Below, in pieces: positions 33,552 through 43,376 of a DNA stretch of 64,000 nucleotides. The DNA comes from Bacillota bacterium (GTDB taxonomy: Bacteria; Bacillota; Clostridia; Clostridiales; Clostridiaceae), in contig JAUZPI010000014.1 in assembly GCA_030706015.1 (NCBI GenBank), positions 3,080-67,079 of the forward strand, read 5' to 3'. Position 1 is the stretch's first letter. Each line of letters begins with the position of its first letter. The notes beneath the pieces are model-generated. The model worked only from the letters and a program-made list of their open reading frames with translations, was not told the origin of the DNA and ran no database searches. The position numbers and the translations under genes are program-made.

Positions 33552-33926
33552 ATGAAATTAAGCAATGAGAGAATATTAAATGATGTTAATAAACTTGGAG
33601 AGATAACTCAAAAACAATTACCTATAAAGGTATCATATGCTTTAGCAAAAAACATAGCAAAAATTGAAGCAGAACTTAAAATATATAATAAAGAAAGAGA
33701 GAAATTAATAAATCAATACGCAGAGAAAGATGAAAAAGGACAAGTAAAAGCGGATGAAAGAGGACAAATAATTTTTAAAGAAAAAGAGAGATGGGAGAAA
33801 GATATTAAAGAATTGCTATCTATAGAGAATGATATAGATATACACAAGTTCAATATAAATGAGTTGAATGGTTATAATATGTCAGCTTCTGAATTGATGA
33901 TAATTGATTACATGATAGAAGAATAA
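33552..33926 (+). CDS. DUF1617 family protein
   Basis: A 124-residue helical protein (LPIKVSYALAKNIAKIEAEL then KEREKLINQYAEKDEKGQVK). DUF1617 proteins occur in Firmicute phage tail modules near tail-tip genes. GAAGGAAGATAAATA precedes the ATG. It is placed directly before the large tail protein. Confidence 0.8.
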   Translation: MKLSNERILNDVNKLGEITQKQLPIKVSYALAKNIAKIEAELKIYNKEREKLINQYAEKDEKGQVKADERGQIIFKEKERWEKDIKELLSIENDIDIHKFNINELNGYNMSASELMIIDYMIEE

Positions 33927-33959
33927 TCTTTCTTTCTATCTTAGAAGGGAGGTAGGTGA

Positions 33960-36900
33960 ATGCTTCAATTATACGACGTAAATCATACTAAAATATGTGG
34001 TCTTAAAAATTATAAAGACTACAACATACAAAAAGAGATTAACCAGCTGGATAGTCTCTCTTTTTTATATCCAATTTCAGACCCCAAAGCTAACATGATT
34101 CTTGAAGAATGCTATATACAAACGAAAGATAATGAGTACTTAGTAAAAGAAATAAATTGTAAGGATGATGATTGGTTAGAGTGCATTTGTAAGGTAAATG
34201 TAGAAGGTATTAAAGGAACTCCAGTAGATCATTATGAAGCAGTATCTCAAACTTGTGTAGATAGTGTTAATTTTGCATTAGTAGGAACTGGATGGTCGGT
34301 TGGCTCATGTGATGTTACTAAGAAAAGAAGTGTTAAAAAGGTTAATTGCACTGCTTATGACATATTAGCAGAAATACAGACAACATTTGGATGTGAGATA
34401 ACATTTGATGCAATAAATAAAAAAGTATATCTATATAAATCTATGGGGACTGATAAGGGAGTATACTTTGCTGAGCAATTAAATCTTTCTAAGATTGATA
34501 TACAAAGGAATTCGTACAGTTATATTACAAGGCTTATACCAATTGGAAATAATGGCCTTACCATAACGAGTGTAAATGGTGGTAAAAACTATGTCGAAAA
34601 CAAGCAATATAGTAATAAGGTGATTACAGCATATTGGGAAGATAATAGATATACGGTAGCCTCAGAGTTGCTTGAAGATTCCATTGTAAGATTAGATTAT
34701 CTATCAAAGCCATTAAAAGCTTATAAAGCAAATATTATTGATTTAGCTAGTTGTAATAGTAAGTATTCAATATTAGATTATGACTTAGGAGATACCATTA
34801 CATTACTAGCAAAAAGTAAAAATGCTAAGGAAAAGCAGAGAATAGTTAAAATTACGCAATATCCAGAGGAGCCTGAAAGGAATACCATTGAAATTGCAAA
34901 CAAAATAGCAAGGTTAGAGGATTTAAATGTTAGATTTGAAGATACTTCTAATACTGTAGATACCGTTACAACTAGTGACGGAATGGTAGAAGGGTCAAAA
35001 ATCAATGCCGTCGATTGGGCTAAGGTTCAGAATGTCAGTATAATGACTGCCGACATACAGGATTTGAGCGTTGTAACTGCTAGAATAGGTACTTTGGAAG
35101 CAACCAGTGCTACAATAACGCAACTTAATACTAGCAATGCTAAAATAGATAATTTAACAGCGAATAAAGCAAATATAACAGATTTGAATGCCACGAATGC
35201 AAGGATAGGCACTTTGGAAGCTAACTCAGCAACCATAACCCAATTAAACGCAACTAATGCTAATATAACTAACCTGCAAGCAAATGTTGCTAGTATAAAT
35301 ACTCTCCTGGCTGGAAATGTAGGAGCTTCCAACCTAGCAGCAGGTACAATACAGGCTGGTTCAAGCATAATTGCTAATGGAGCTATAGGGTCAGCTCAAA
35401 TAAGTTCTTTATCGGCTTCAAAAATATCTGCAGGAACAATAGATACCACACAAATAACAATAGCTGGATCTAATAGTAGACTTAAGATAAGTGGCAATAG
35501 ACTTCAAGTATTTGCAGGGGCTACAAGTTTATATGAAAGGGTTGCACTGGGTGATGTTAATGGTGATGGTAGCGTCTATGGTTTTAGAGTTCGTGGAGCT
35601 GATGGAACTACAGTACTCCTAGATGAAACAGGGGTTAGGCGTGAAGGGATAACTGATGGAAGTATAAATAATGCCAAAATAGGATTAGATGCCAATATAA
35701 GTGGCACTAAGTTAGATATTAATAGCGTTGTAGCTACTATTAACAATAGTGCAACAACAACTATTCAAGGGTCTAAAATATATGTAAATAACAGTACCTT
35801 AGATGTACAATTTAGTGCTTTAAATACTACAGTAACAGCTCAAGGACAAACTATAAGTAGCCAGGGGAGTCAGATCACTGCATTAAGTAATTCTATAACT
35901 CTAAAAGTAAGTACTAGTGATTTCACAACATATCAAACGAGTATTACAAATAGCTTTAATGCTACTAATAGTAATGTAACGGCCTTAACTACTAGAATGA
36001 GCACAGCCGAAAGCGGCATAAGTGTGCTTCAGAATCAAATAATTCTAAAAGTTTCTCAAATTGATATTGATAATAGCATAAATTCTATTCAAGTTGGTGG
36101 TAGGAATCTAATAGAAAATGGTGATTTCAGCCAAGGTGTTATTAGAGGCAGTGGTACTGCTCCTACAAATTGGAACTTTTTTGGAGCTAGGACAGTTATA
36201 TATACAGGTCAGGGTAATACTGGATATAATTCTCCCAGGACATTGTATATCGGACACGATACAGTAGATTCGGGTATTAAGCAAAATTTAAATCTTTCCA
36301 AGAGTACCCAATACACAATGAGTTTTACTCTAGCTAAAGAAAATGTAAGCAATGTTTATACAAATATTACTTATTATGATAGTTCTAATAATGTATTGTC
36401 AACAACAGTATTTAGTTATGATTTTTCTAAATCAGGTAAACAAAGTTTCACATTCACTACTCCTTCTACTTTTGACCATTGTACATTTATACATGGTGCT
36501 ACTGCAGTTTATTACGCTAATGGTTTTTTGACGTATTTCGGTAACGTTAAACTAGAACAGGGTAACAAAGCAACTGACTGGACACCTGCAACAGAAGATG
36601 TACAAGGACAGATAGATAGCGCTACAACAAGGATTACAAACACTGAGAGTTCAATAACTCAGCTCAATAATTCTATAACATTGAAAGTAGCTACCAGTGA
36701 TTTTACAAGCTATCAAACTACAGTTTCAAATAATATTGCTAATGCTCAAAATAATGCTGTTAACTCGGCTAAAACCTATACAGATGGTCAAATATCAGCT
36801 GTAAATAGTAGCGTTACAAACCTTACTACAAGAATAACCACTGCCGAAAGCAGCATAAGCGTGTTGCAAAGCCAGATAACTTTGAAGGTAACACAAAGTG

Positions 36901-38702
36901 ACATAGATAATAGTATAAGCACTATTCAAATTGGTGGAAGAAATATCATCCAAAATAGTCATTTTAGATTAGGAACTGCAAATTGGACTGGTATCAGTAA
37001 AACAGGCATTGATACAATTTATGGTAGTGTTGTAGCTAACCTAAATTCAAACTATTATAGCGGTACTGGTACGCCACCACAGACTTATTTGTACACAAGT
37101 GATTTTAGTCTGCTTCCTAATACCACGTATACTATAACTGTTGTGGCTGGTGGTGATAGTAATGTTGTAGGTTGGGATGCATATATTCTAGGCAGAAGAT
37201 CAAGCACAGCAAGTGGAAGTTACAATTATATTCATTCAATTATTGGTACACAAACTAATACTGTATATCAAAAATTTACTGCAACATTTACAACGGCATC
37301 CGATGAAACCTATGCATTCCTTAGAATTGATAATAATGGTACAAAAACAAGTGGTACTGCTTCACAGCTTTGGGTCGCATGGGTTAAACTTGAACAAGGT
37401 TCTAAATCAACTGACTGGACACCTGCAACAGAAGATGTGGATAATTCTATTAACACAGCGCAGACTAATTCTACTAATTCTTCTAAGAGTTATACAGATG
37501 GACAAATATCAACTGTGAATACGTCTATTACTTCCCTTACAACTAGAATAAGTACCGCCGAAAGTAGTATATCTGTACTACAAAATCAAATAACCCTAAA
37601 GGTCACTCAAACTGATATTAATAATAGCATAAATTCTATTCAAGTTGGTGGAAGAAATTTAATTAGAAACAGTTGTTTTTCAGGTGGTCTAACTACATAT
37701 TGGAATACTAATGGAAGTGGATGGAGTTTAATAGCTGATTCAGGTTCTCCTAGTGGATATAGCATATATTTGACTGCTCTTAATGGTGGGTATTGGTATC
37801 CTTATACAAGTACAACAGTTCCTATGATTTTAGGACAACAATATACAATTTCAATTAGAGCAAAAGGAACTGGATCTTTGTATTATGGATGGGAAGGTGG
37901 AAGATCTACAATAAATGTTACTTCGACTTATACCCAATATAGTTATACATTCACGTATACTGGGAACTACAATTTTTCTTTTTACGGTAATTCTAGTGGA
38001 TGTTCTATATATATTCATTCTATACAATTAGAAGTAGGCAATAAAGCAACTGATTGGAGCCCAGCTCCTGAGGATACCCAAAGCCAAATAAATACTACAA
38101 ACTCAAATTTGACCAGTGTTACCTCTAGGGTTACTACTGCCGAAAGCAGCATATCTATTCTGCAGGGACAGATAACTTCAAAAGTTGACAGTAACGGAGT
38201 TCAGAGCATTATATCTCAGTCGGCTTCACAAGTTCAGGTTGCATTTAACGGCATAGCAAGTAATGTTACTACAATTGATAGTAGTGGATTAAAGGTATCC
38301 CATAGTAATGGTGATTATACGAAGATGGAGGCAGCAGGGTTAACCCGTTATTCAAGTAGCGGAAATACTTATTATCATTACTTAACAGCGACTGGATCTG
38401 GAACTGTAAATGGTTCTGTTACAATACAATTACCTAGTCAATTTAAGGGTAAAACTTTTGTAGTATCTGTTGCAATTCAAGGGACGATGAACAATACTAC
38501 TGATTCATATCTCAACTATATATCATGCTATGTTAGTTCTTATGACTATACAAACGGAAAATTCACAGTTAGTGGGTATAATAGCATGGGTCACGACTAT
38601 TTAACTACATCCTATTCAAATGGATATGTTTCTTATGTAGGTATTATAAGTACTTATGGTGTTAACAATAGTGTTACTTTTTCATATGTAGCAGTAGCAT
38701 AA
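33960..38702 (+). CDS. Tail-associated protein/receptor-binding fibre (Tal-like)
   Basis: A 1,580-residue protein. The first ~330 residues match the prophage tail/minor structural N-terminal domain (MLQLYDVNHTKICGLKNYKD, VEGIKGTPVDHYEA). Coiled-coil repeats follow (ARIGTLEATSATITQLN-like units). Three carbohydrate-binding-like modules, each starting I-Q-x-GGRN and ending with D-W-x-P-A, are at about 710-880, 989-1160 and 1227-1373. The modules are linked by repeated coiled-coil stretches. A C-terminal beta domain ends the protein. It probably contacts the cell surface. GGGAGGTAGGTGA precedes the ATG. Confidence 0.9.
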   Translation: MLQLYDVNHTKICGLKNYKDYNIQKEINQLDSLSFLYPISDPKANMILEECYIQTKDNEYLVKEINCKDDDWLECICKVNVEGIKGTPVDHYEAVSQTCVDSVNFALVGTGWSVGSCDVTKKRSVKKVNCTAYDILAEIQTTFGCEITFDAINKKVYLYKSMGTDKGVYFAEQLNLSKIDIQRNSYSYITRLIPIGNNGLTITSVNGGKNYVENKQYSNKVITAYWEDNRYTVASELLEDSIVRLDYLSKPLKAYKANIIDLASCNSKYSILDYDLGDTITLLAKSKNAKEKQRIVKITQYPEEPERNTIEIANKIARLEDLNVRFEDTSNTVDTVTTSDGMVEGSKINAVDWAKVQNVSIMTADIQDLSVVTARIGTLEATSATITQLNTSNAKIDNLTANKANITDLNATNARIGTLEANSATITQLNATNANITNLQANVASINTLLAGNVGASNLAAGTIQAGSSIIANGAIGSAQISSLSASKISAGTIDTTQITIAGSNSRLKISGNRLQVFAGATSLYERVALGDVNGDGSVYGFRVRGADGTTVLLDETGVRREGITDGSINNAKIGLDANISGTKLDINSVVATINNSATTTIQGSKIYVNNSTLDVQFSALNTTVTAQGQTISSQGSQITALSNSITLKVSTSDFTTYQTSITNSFNATNSNVTALTTRMSTAESGISVLQNQIILKVSQIDIDNSINSIQVGGRNLIENGDFSQGVIRGSGTAPTNWNFFGARTVIYTGQGNTGYNSPRTLYIGHDTVDSGIKQNLNLSKSTQYTMSFTLAKENVSNVYTNITYYDSSNNVLSTTVFSYDFSKSGKQSFTFTTPSTFDHCTFIHGATAVYYANGFLTYFGNVKLEQGNKATDWTPATEDVQGQIDSATTRITNTESSITQLNNSITLKVATSDFTSYQTTVSNNIANAQNNAVNSAKTYTDGQISAVNSSVTNLTTRITTAESSISVLQSQITLKVTQSDIDNSISTIQIGGRNIIQNSHFRLGTANWTGISKTGIDTIYGSVVANLNSNYYSGTGTPPQTYLYTSDFSLLPNTTYTITVVAGGDSNVVGWDAYILGRRSSTASGSYNYIHSIIGTQTNTVYQKFTATFTTASDETYAFLRIDNNGTKTSGTASQLWVAWVKLEQGSKSTDWTPATEDVDNSINTAQTNSTNSSKSYTDGQISTVNTSITSLTTRISTAESSISVLQNQITLKVTQTDINNSINSIQVGGRNLIRNSCFSGGLTTYWNTNGSGWSLIADSGSPSGYSIYLTALNGGYWYPYTSTTVPMILGQQYTISIRAKGTGSLYYGWEGGRSTINVTSTYTQYSYTFTYTGNYNFSFYGNSSGCSIYIHSIQLEVGNKATDWSPAPEDTQSQINTTNSNLTSVTSRVTTAESSISILQGQITSKVDSNGVQSIISQSASQVQVAFNGIASNVTTIDSSGLKVSHSNGDYTKMEAAGLTRYSSSGNTYYHYLTATGSGTVNGSVTIQLPSQFKGKTFVVSVAIQGTMNNTTDSYLNYISCYVSSYDYTNGKFTVSGYNSMGHDYLTTSYSNGYVSYVGIISTYGVNNSVTFSYVAVA

Positions 38703-38709
38703 AGGAGGA

Positions 38710-38973
38710 ATGATAAAATTGACAATAGTATTTAATAAAAGATTAGGAATTATTAAAGGTATATTCAGTGGAGAACTACAAACTATGGATGTGTTATATG
38801 GAGATGAAGCTTCTGACTTTAAATTAATATGGGATGAAGTTCTTTTACCGGATGATGAAAATGTATTAAGAAATCCCGGTAATTTCAAAATTAATGTTGA
38901 TAATTATCCGAATAGTGTATTTTTGGAAATATTGCCACAAGTTAATAATTATCCAGTAGCAGCTAGTAATTAA
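38710..38973 (+). CDS. Hypothetical tail-fibre-adjacent protein
   Basis: An 87-residue acidic protein (IVFNKRLGIIKGIFSGELQT...), possibly a small fibre chaperone judging only by its position. The ATG at 38710 is close to AAAGGAGG. The TTG at 38719 has better spacing and would give 84 residues. Confidence 0.55.
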   Translation: MIKLTIVFNKRLGIIKGIFSGELQTMDVLYGDEASDFKLIWDEVLLPDDENVLRNPGNFKINVDNYPNSVFLEILPQVNNYPVAASN

Positions 38974-39007
38974 ATTTACTAGCTATTATTTTAGAAGGAG
39001 GTGCATT

Positions 39008-39286
39008 ATGAGCAATGCAACAATAGGGGTTATTTGTACAATTATAGGTGCAGCAGTAGGTTTACTGAGTGCCTTGAATTATGCAAAGAAGGAGGCGAAG
39101 GAGGATACTGCTTGCAATACTAGACTTGAAACAAAACTAGACTATATAGGCAAAAATGTAGATGATATTAAGCTAGACTTAAGAAATACATCTAGCAAGA
39201 TAGCGGACATGGATATAAGAATAGCCAGGGTAGAAGATTCCACAAAGTCAGCACACCATAGAATAGATTCTTTAGAAAATAAATAG
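39008..39286 (+). CDS. XhlA-like lysis-associated membrane protein
   Basis: A 92-residue protein with an N-terminal membrane helix (IGVICTIIGAAVGLLSAL). A coiled coil follows (LETKLDYIGKNVDDIKLDLR to HHRIDSLENK). This resembles hemolysin XhlA-type proteins encoded beside phage endolysins. It probably takes part in lysis. AGAAGGAGG precedes the ATG, and the amidase gene follows. Confidence 0.65.
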   Translation: MSNATIGVICTIIGAAVGLLSALNYAKKEAKEDTACNTRLETKLDYIGKNVDDIKLDLRNTSSKIADMDIRIARVEDSTKSAHHRIDSLENK

Positions 39287-39298
39287 GAGATGGTTAAT

Positions 39299-40198
39299 TT
39301 GTTAAGTAAAAAATTAATACCTTTAATGTTAGCAGCAGTACTAAGTGGTACTGCTTTTTTTATGCCTGTAAATGTACAAGCTACAACTGTAAGTGAGCAG
39401 TACATAAATAATAACAGGAGCCACCAAGCTCTTTCGCCAATTGGACTTGTTATCCATGACACTGACAATGAAGGGGCAACTGCCCAAAACAACAAGGATT
39501 ACTTCAATAGAGTGTATGTAGCAGCCTCAGCTCACTATTTTGTAGACTGGACTACAGATATACAAACCATACCTGAAAATGAAGTTGCTTGGCACGCTGG
39601 TCCTACTGCAAACCACAGATATTTAAGTATTGAAATGTGCATGCCCTATGGTCATGATACTGCTAAATTTAATGCAGTTTATCAAAATACCGTGGAACTA
39701 GCTGCAAGTATTTGCAAGAGATACAATTGGAATGCTAACAATATTTTTAGCCACTACTGGTGCTCAATGACATTTCATGAGACAAATCATGAAGATCCTA
39801 TTGCATTTCTTCAGGAATACGGAAAGTCGTGGGACATGCTTTTAAGTGATATTCAGAGGGCTATTAATGGACAATCTGTAGCAACTGATCCAGTAGTACA
39901 AGTAGTAAACTCTAATTCTTCAGTTAGCACTTTACAGGCAGAAATAAATCGCCAAGCGCTTGGAAATTTAGTTGTAGATGGAATACCAGGACCTAAAACT
40001 CTAGCGGCTTGCCCTTTGCTAAAGCAGGGTACTAAGGGGAATATAACTAAGTGGGTTCAGGAGAGATTAGGAATAACAGCAGATGGAGACTTTGGGCCAT
40101 TAACTAAACAAGCAGTTATTAATTTTCAACGGGCACATGGATTAACCCAGGATGGGGCTATCGGTCAAAATACCTGGAAGGCACTTTTAGGACTGTAG
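39299..40198 (+). CDS. N-acetylmuramoyl-L-alanine amidase endolysin
   Basis: Cleaves the peptidoglycan amide bond at lysis. The protein has an Amidase_2 domain (VIHDTDNEG, HYFVDWTTDI, AWHAGPTANH, and late SHYWCSMTF) and a C-terminal peptidoglycan-binding domain (VDGIPGPKTLAAC, ADGDFGPLTKQAVINFQ). The N-terminus is a signal peptide (KKLIPLMLAAVLSG to NVQA). The TTG at 39299, with AGGAG at proper spacing, gives 299 residues. The ATG at 39290 abuts that site. The predicted Sec export is unusual among endolysins. Confidence 0.92.
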   Translation: MLSKKLIPLMLAAVLSGTAFFMPVNVQATTVSEQYINNNRSHQALSPIGLVIHDTDNEGATAQNNKDYFNRVYVAASAHYFVDWTTDIQTIPENEVAWHAGPTANHRYLSIEMCMPYGHDTAKFNAVYQNTVELAASICKRYNWNANNIFSHYWCSMTFHETNHEDPIAFLQEYGKSWDMLLSDIQRAINGQSVATDPVVQVVNSNSSVSTLQAEINRQALGNLVVDGIPGPKTLAACPLLKQGTKGNITKWVQERLGITADGDFGPLTKQAVINFQRAHGLTQDGAIGQNTWKALLGL

Positions 40199-40245
40199 TT
40201 TATTCTATAGTCCTTTCTAAATTTAGAATATTGGAGGAATGAACA

Positions 40246-40791
40246 ATGTTAATCGAAATTTTATTAATTATAGGTATTGCAAGTGCAGCAGAAACAGCTT
40301 TATTTCTTTTTCTAAAAGCTAAAGGTGTTAAATCAGTAACAGTTGTAAAAGAAGCCGAAACGGTGGCTAGTAACTTAGATAATGCAGCAGGAGTAATAAA
40401 GGAACTTGTACCTAACAGTTATGCTGCTATATTGGCTTACATTGAAAAATATAAACTATTTGAGAAGGCTATAAATTTTGCTGAACAACTATTTGTATCA
40501 GGACGATTACCTGCAGATCAGCGAAAAGAAAAAGCTACTGATTATGTAACAAATGCACTCAAGCTTATAGGTACAGACATAACAGATAATTTACAAAGCT
40601 ATATTGATGGTGGGATAGAGGATATTATCTACGCTTCAAAAGCTGATGATCAAATAAGAGCACAATTACAAAAAATTGTGGCAGATTTACAGAAACAATT
40701 ATCTATGCTGCAAATTTCCCACACTGAACTACAAAACCAAAATACACAGCTTAATAATAAGCTTACAGCAATTCAAAATACAGTTTCGTAA
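40246..40791 (+). CDS. LLH-type holin-like protein
   Basis: A 181-residue protein with one N-terminal membrane helix (IEILLIIGIASAAETALFLF). A helical region follows, and a C-terminal coiled coil (LQKQLSMLQISHTELQNQNT). It follows the endolysin, and the single-helix plus long soluble part fits the LL-H holin group. Holin function is inferred. TTGGAGGAAT precedes the ATG. Confidence 0.65.
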   Translation: MLIEILLIIGIASAAETALFLFLKAKGVKSVTVVKEAETVASNLDNAAGVIKELVPNSYAAILAYIEKYKLFEKAINFAEQLFVSGRLPADQRKEKATDYVTNALKLIGTDITDNLQSYIDGGIEDIIYASKADDQIRAQLQKIVADLQKQLSMLQISHTELQNQNTQLNNKLTAIQNTVS

Positions 40792-40812
40792 ACTGTAGTA
40801 GACTAGAAATTA

Positions 40813-40850
40813 CCCTAGGATTTTATCTATAAGTCCTAGGGGCTTTTTTT
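40813..40850 (+). terminator. Strong terminator at end of late operon
   Basis: CCCTAGGA (40813-40820) pairs with TCCTAGGG (40834-40841), followed by GC and seven T. It separates the lysis genes from the accessory block. Confidence 0.9.
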
Positions 40851-40961
40851 ACTTTTTGAAGGAATAAGTTGTATAATAGTAGAATAGTAATATAATATCT
40901 AAGAAATATGCCATATTATGTATAAATAATTAATATATTGAATGACGGAAGGGGGATATAA

Positions 40962-42134
40962 ATGGTTAAAAAGTTCTACATTGCACTCAAGTTACTGGGA
41001 ATAAATAACGGAACGTTGGTAGATATAATAAAACTTATCCCTGAAAAGCAAGTGAAGAACCTACTCTCAGGTGAGTATTTTAATTTACAGTATAAGTATA
41101 ATATTGATTTATCAAAGTACCATGATGTTTTAAATAATAATAAACTGATAACAGAAAAGATAAAAGAAGCAGAGGAAATTATACGAGTAAGTAAGGAGTT
41201 GGAAATAAAGGTAGTCATAATTAATAGTAGATTTTATCCTAACAATTTAAAAAGTGTAGACAATCCACCGGCAATATTATATTTAAAAGGAAAAAATTTC
41301 ACTAAAAAAGATGAAAAAGCAATAGCGTGTGTTGGTACACGGCAACCAACAGAATTTGGTACTAGAGCAGTATCATCAATAGTAGAAAGCTTGGTTAAAG
41401 AGAATTTTATTATTGTAAGTGGTTTAGCGATGGGAATAGATGCTGAATCTCATTGCACTTGTTTAAAGAGTCAAGGGAGGACAGTTGCAGTACTAGCCCA
41501 TGGACTTGATACAATTTATCCAAAAGAGAATAAAGGATTAATGGAAGACATATTAAAGTCTGGAGGTACTTTAATATCAGAATACCCAGTCAAAACTAGG
41601 CCAGATAAGTTTAGGTTTGTGGAGAGAAACAGAATTATAAGTGGGCTATCAAAAGGGGTTGTTGTATTTGAAGCAAAATCTAAAAGTGGGACAATGCATA
41701 CCGTAAATTTTGCAATTGAACAAAAACGAAAAGTATTCTGTCCTATACCTGTTAGAAAAGATATACAATCTAGTGGGCTTACAGATTTGCTTTTTGAAAA
41801 GAAGGCTATTGGAATAAAGAGTAAAGATGACTACGATACAATCTTAAAAGAATTAGGTTTCACAGTAATGAATGATGTTAAAAAGATTATGCAGGCTAAA
41901 AATAAATCTATTAACGAGATATACAGCTCATGCAATATTACAATGGATACACTAGATGATATTATTAAGCTTAGCTATGATAAAAAGTCTGGTATAACAG
42001 TTAATAGGGAAATATATGATATTTTTAAACAAATATTATCCGACAATAATTTATCAGTAAAGGAATTTTTCAATACTATTATTGTTAATGTAGTGTCTGG
42101 ACATAAAGACAAAGGAGGAAGTAGTGATGAATAA
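40962..42134 (+). CDS. DprA/Smf-like Rossmann protein (accessory)
   Basis: A 390-residue protein. Residues ~115-270 carry the DprA (SLOG-fold) motifs: VGTRQPTEFG, SGLAMGIDAESH, GLDTIYPKEN, ISEYP, and RFVERNRIISGLS. Ahead is a helical N-terminus. After the fold, the last ~110 residues are helical and unlike the winged domain of housekeeping DprA. The gene is preceded by a strong terminator and a TATAAT (40872-40877), so it is likely expressed on its own. Its end overlaps the next gene by eight bases (coupled translation). See findings. Confidence 0.88.
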   Translation: MVKKFYIALKLLGINNGTLVDIIKLIPEKQVKNLLSGEYFNLQYKYNIDLSKYHDVLNNNKLITEKIKEAEEIIRVSKELEIKVVIINSRFYPNNLKSVDNPPAILYLKGKNFTKKDEKAIACVGTRQPTEFGTRAVSSIVESLVKENFIIVSGLAMGIDAESHCTCLKSQGRTVAVLAHGLDTIYPKENKGLMEDILKSGGTLISEYPVKTRPDKFRFVERNRIISGLSKGVVVFEAKSKSGTMHTVNFAIEQKRKVFCPIPVRKDIQSSGLTDLLFEKKAIGIKSKDDYDTILKELGFTVMNDVKKIMQAKNKSINEIYSSCNITMDTLDDIIKLSYDKKSGITVNREIYDIFKQILSDNNLSVKEFFNTIIVNVVSGHKDKGGSSDE

Positions 42135-43269
42135 AATAATAGTTTTTTCTACAGATTCATATACTGACTTAACAAATGAAGGCAAAACTCACTTTGCATC
42201 AATGTTAGACAGGCTTATCATAAATGGAGACAAGGTACTATTTACTGCAAAGTATGATTCAAAGGTAGATGTGCTTAAAGGGATAAATATAGATGGTAAA
42301 AATATTTTATTTCGTAACAGAAACGGAGTTAAGGCATTATTGAAACAAAATGAAGCCAAAAAACATTATTTTATAGTTGTAGGTAATAGGGAACATGATT
42401 TATTTATGGCTTCTGCAAATAAATTATTTTACATAGTGCCTAATTGGTGCAGTAATTTCGATGAGAGGGTGTTAAATTATGGAGTCAAAGTAAATAACTT
42501 ATCAAAGCTCGAGAAGCTTATTAATGTGATTGAGAATCAGAGCAAGTGGTTTTATAGGCTGGATTTGGATGAAAAGACTACTGTATTATCGCTAACCAAT
42601 GCCAATTCATTTACTACTCGCTCTGCTGAAGAAAAAGAAATGATCGATGGGTTTAGGAGCGTTCTAAAATATGGTGATAAGCAATACTATGAGGTACTAC
42701 TATATCACTTTTTAGCAGCAATAAGTAATAATGCTGAATTTAGAGAAATTAATGATTGGGCTATATTTCCTTCATCTGGACTAAACCTTAATGAAGATAT
42801 GTGGGAGTTTAAGGAAAAAGCAAGAGAATTGATGAATGGCAGAAAAAAACAACCTATTCTATTAAGGCATACAAAGACCTGGAAAAGTCACGAATCATAT
42901 AAGTATAATAAAGATAGGTTACCATGTGATAGGCACTTTGATTCTATCGTTATAAATAATATATATAAAGACAAGTTGGAAGGCAGGACAATTTGTGTGT
43001 TTGATGATTATTTAACAAATGGAACTTCGTTTGAAGCGGCAAGAAATTTATTAATTAAAGAAGGTGCTAAAAAAATATTTTTTGTATCACTAGGCAAATT
43101 TCACAGAAATAGTTCCCAGCAGTATTTGCAACAAAATTATAGTATTAAAGGTGATGTTTGCAGCAGTGGGTACAGTTATAGGCTTTTGGATTCAAAATGG
43201 CATAAGGGGAGTTTTGATAATGAAGCAATTACAGAAATAGAACAACTACATAATATTATGTTTGGATAG
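42127..43269 (+). CDS. HAD-like plus phosphoribosyltransferase-domain protein
   Basis: A 380-residue fusion. The N-terminus (IIVFSTDSYTDLT) and VVGNREHDLFMASANKLFYI near residue 95 resemble degenerate HAD motifs I and IV. A helical middle follows. The C-terminal part has the phosphoribosyltransferase signature CVFDDYLTNGTSFEA, then AARNLLIKEGAKKIFFVSLG. The catalytic HAD aspartates look incomplete, so that part may bind rather than hydrolyse. The ATG at 42127 has AAAGGAGG at suitable spacing. It overlaps the DprA-like stop and shares its operon. The substrate is unknown. Confidence 0.8.
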   Translation: MNKIIVFSTDSYTDLTNEGKTHFASMLDRLIINGDKVLFTAKYDSKVDVLKGINIDGKNILFRNRNGVKALLKQNEAKKHYFIVVGNREHDLFMASANKLFYIVPNWCSNFDERVLNYGVKVNNLSKLEKLINVIENQSKWFYRLDLDEKTTVLSLTNANSFTTRSAEEKEMIDGFRSVLKYGDKQYYEVLLYHFLAAISNNAEFREINDWAIFPSSGLNLNEDMWEFKEKARELMNGRKKQPILLRHTKTWKSHESYKYNKDRLPCDRHFDSIVINNIYKDKLEGRTICVFDDYLTNGTSFEAARNLLIKEGAKKIFFVSLGKFHRNSSQQYLQQNYSIKGDVCSSGYSYRLLDSKWHKGSFDNEAITEIEQLHNIMFG

Positions 43270-43347
43270 AGAAAATTTAAAAAAATACATACAAATAACC
43301 CTAGTACATATCATCATCTACGATATATTATTATATAGAAGAGAAAT

Positions 43348-43376
43348 AAGGCAGCATCTAGTACAGCTATTGCCTT
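43348..43376 (-). terminator. Hairpin ending hydrophobic peptide A
   Basis: AAGGCA (43348-43353) pairs with TGCCTT (43371-43376). The minus strand continues ATTTCTC. A similar but stronger hairpin ends copy B. Confidence 0.5.

Noticed and set aside
35027..35368. Leftward frame inside the tail-fibre gene
   Set aside because: It is the reverse reading of the repeated coiled-coil segment.
36087..38080. CRISPR-like repeats
   Set aside because: The repeats are long, diverged and coding; no short repeat with equal spacers exists anywhere in the window.
40962..42134. Housekeeping dprA of the host
   Set aside because: It lies inside the prophage, lacks the usual C-terminal domain, and is coupled to a PRTase gene rather than to topA or rnhB.
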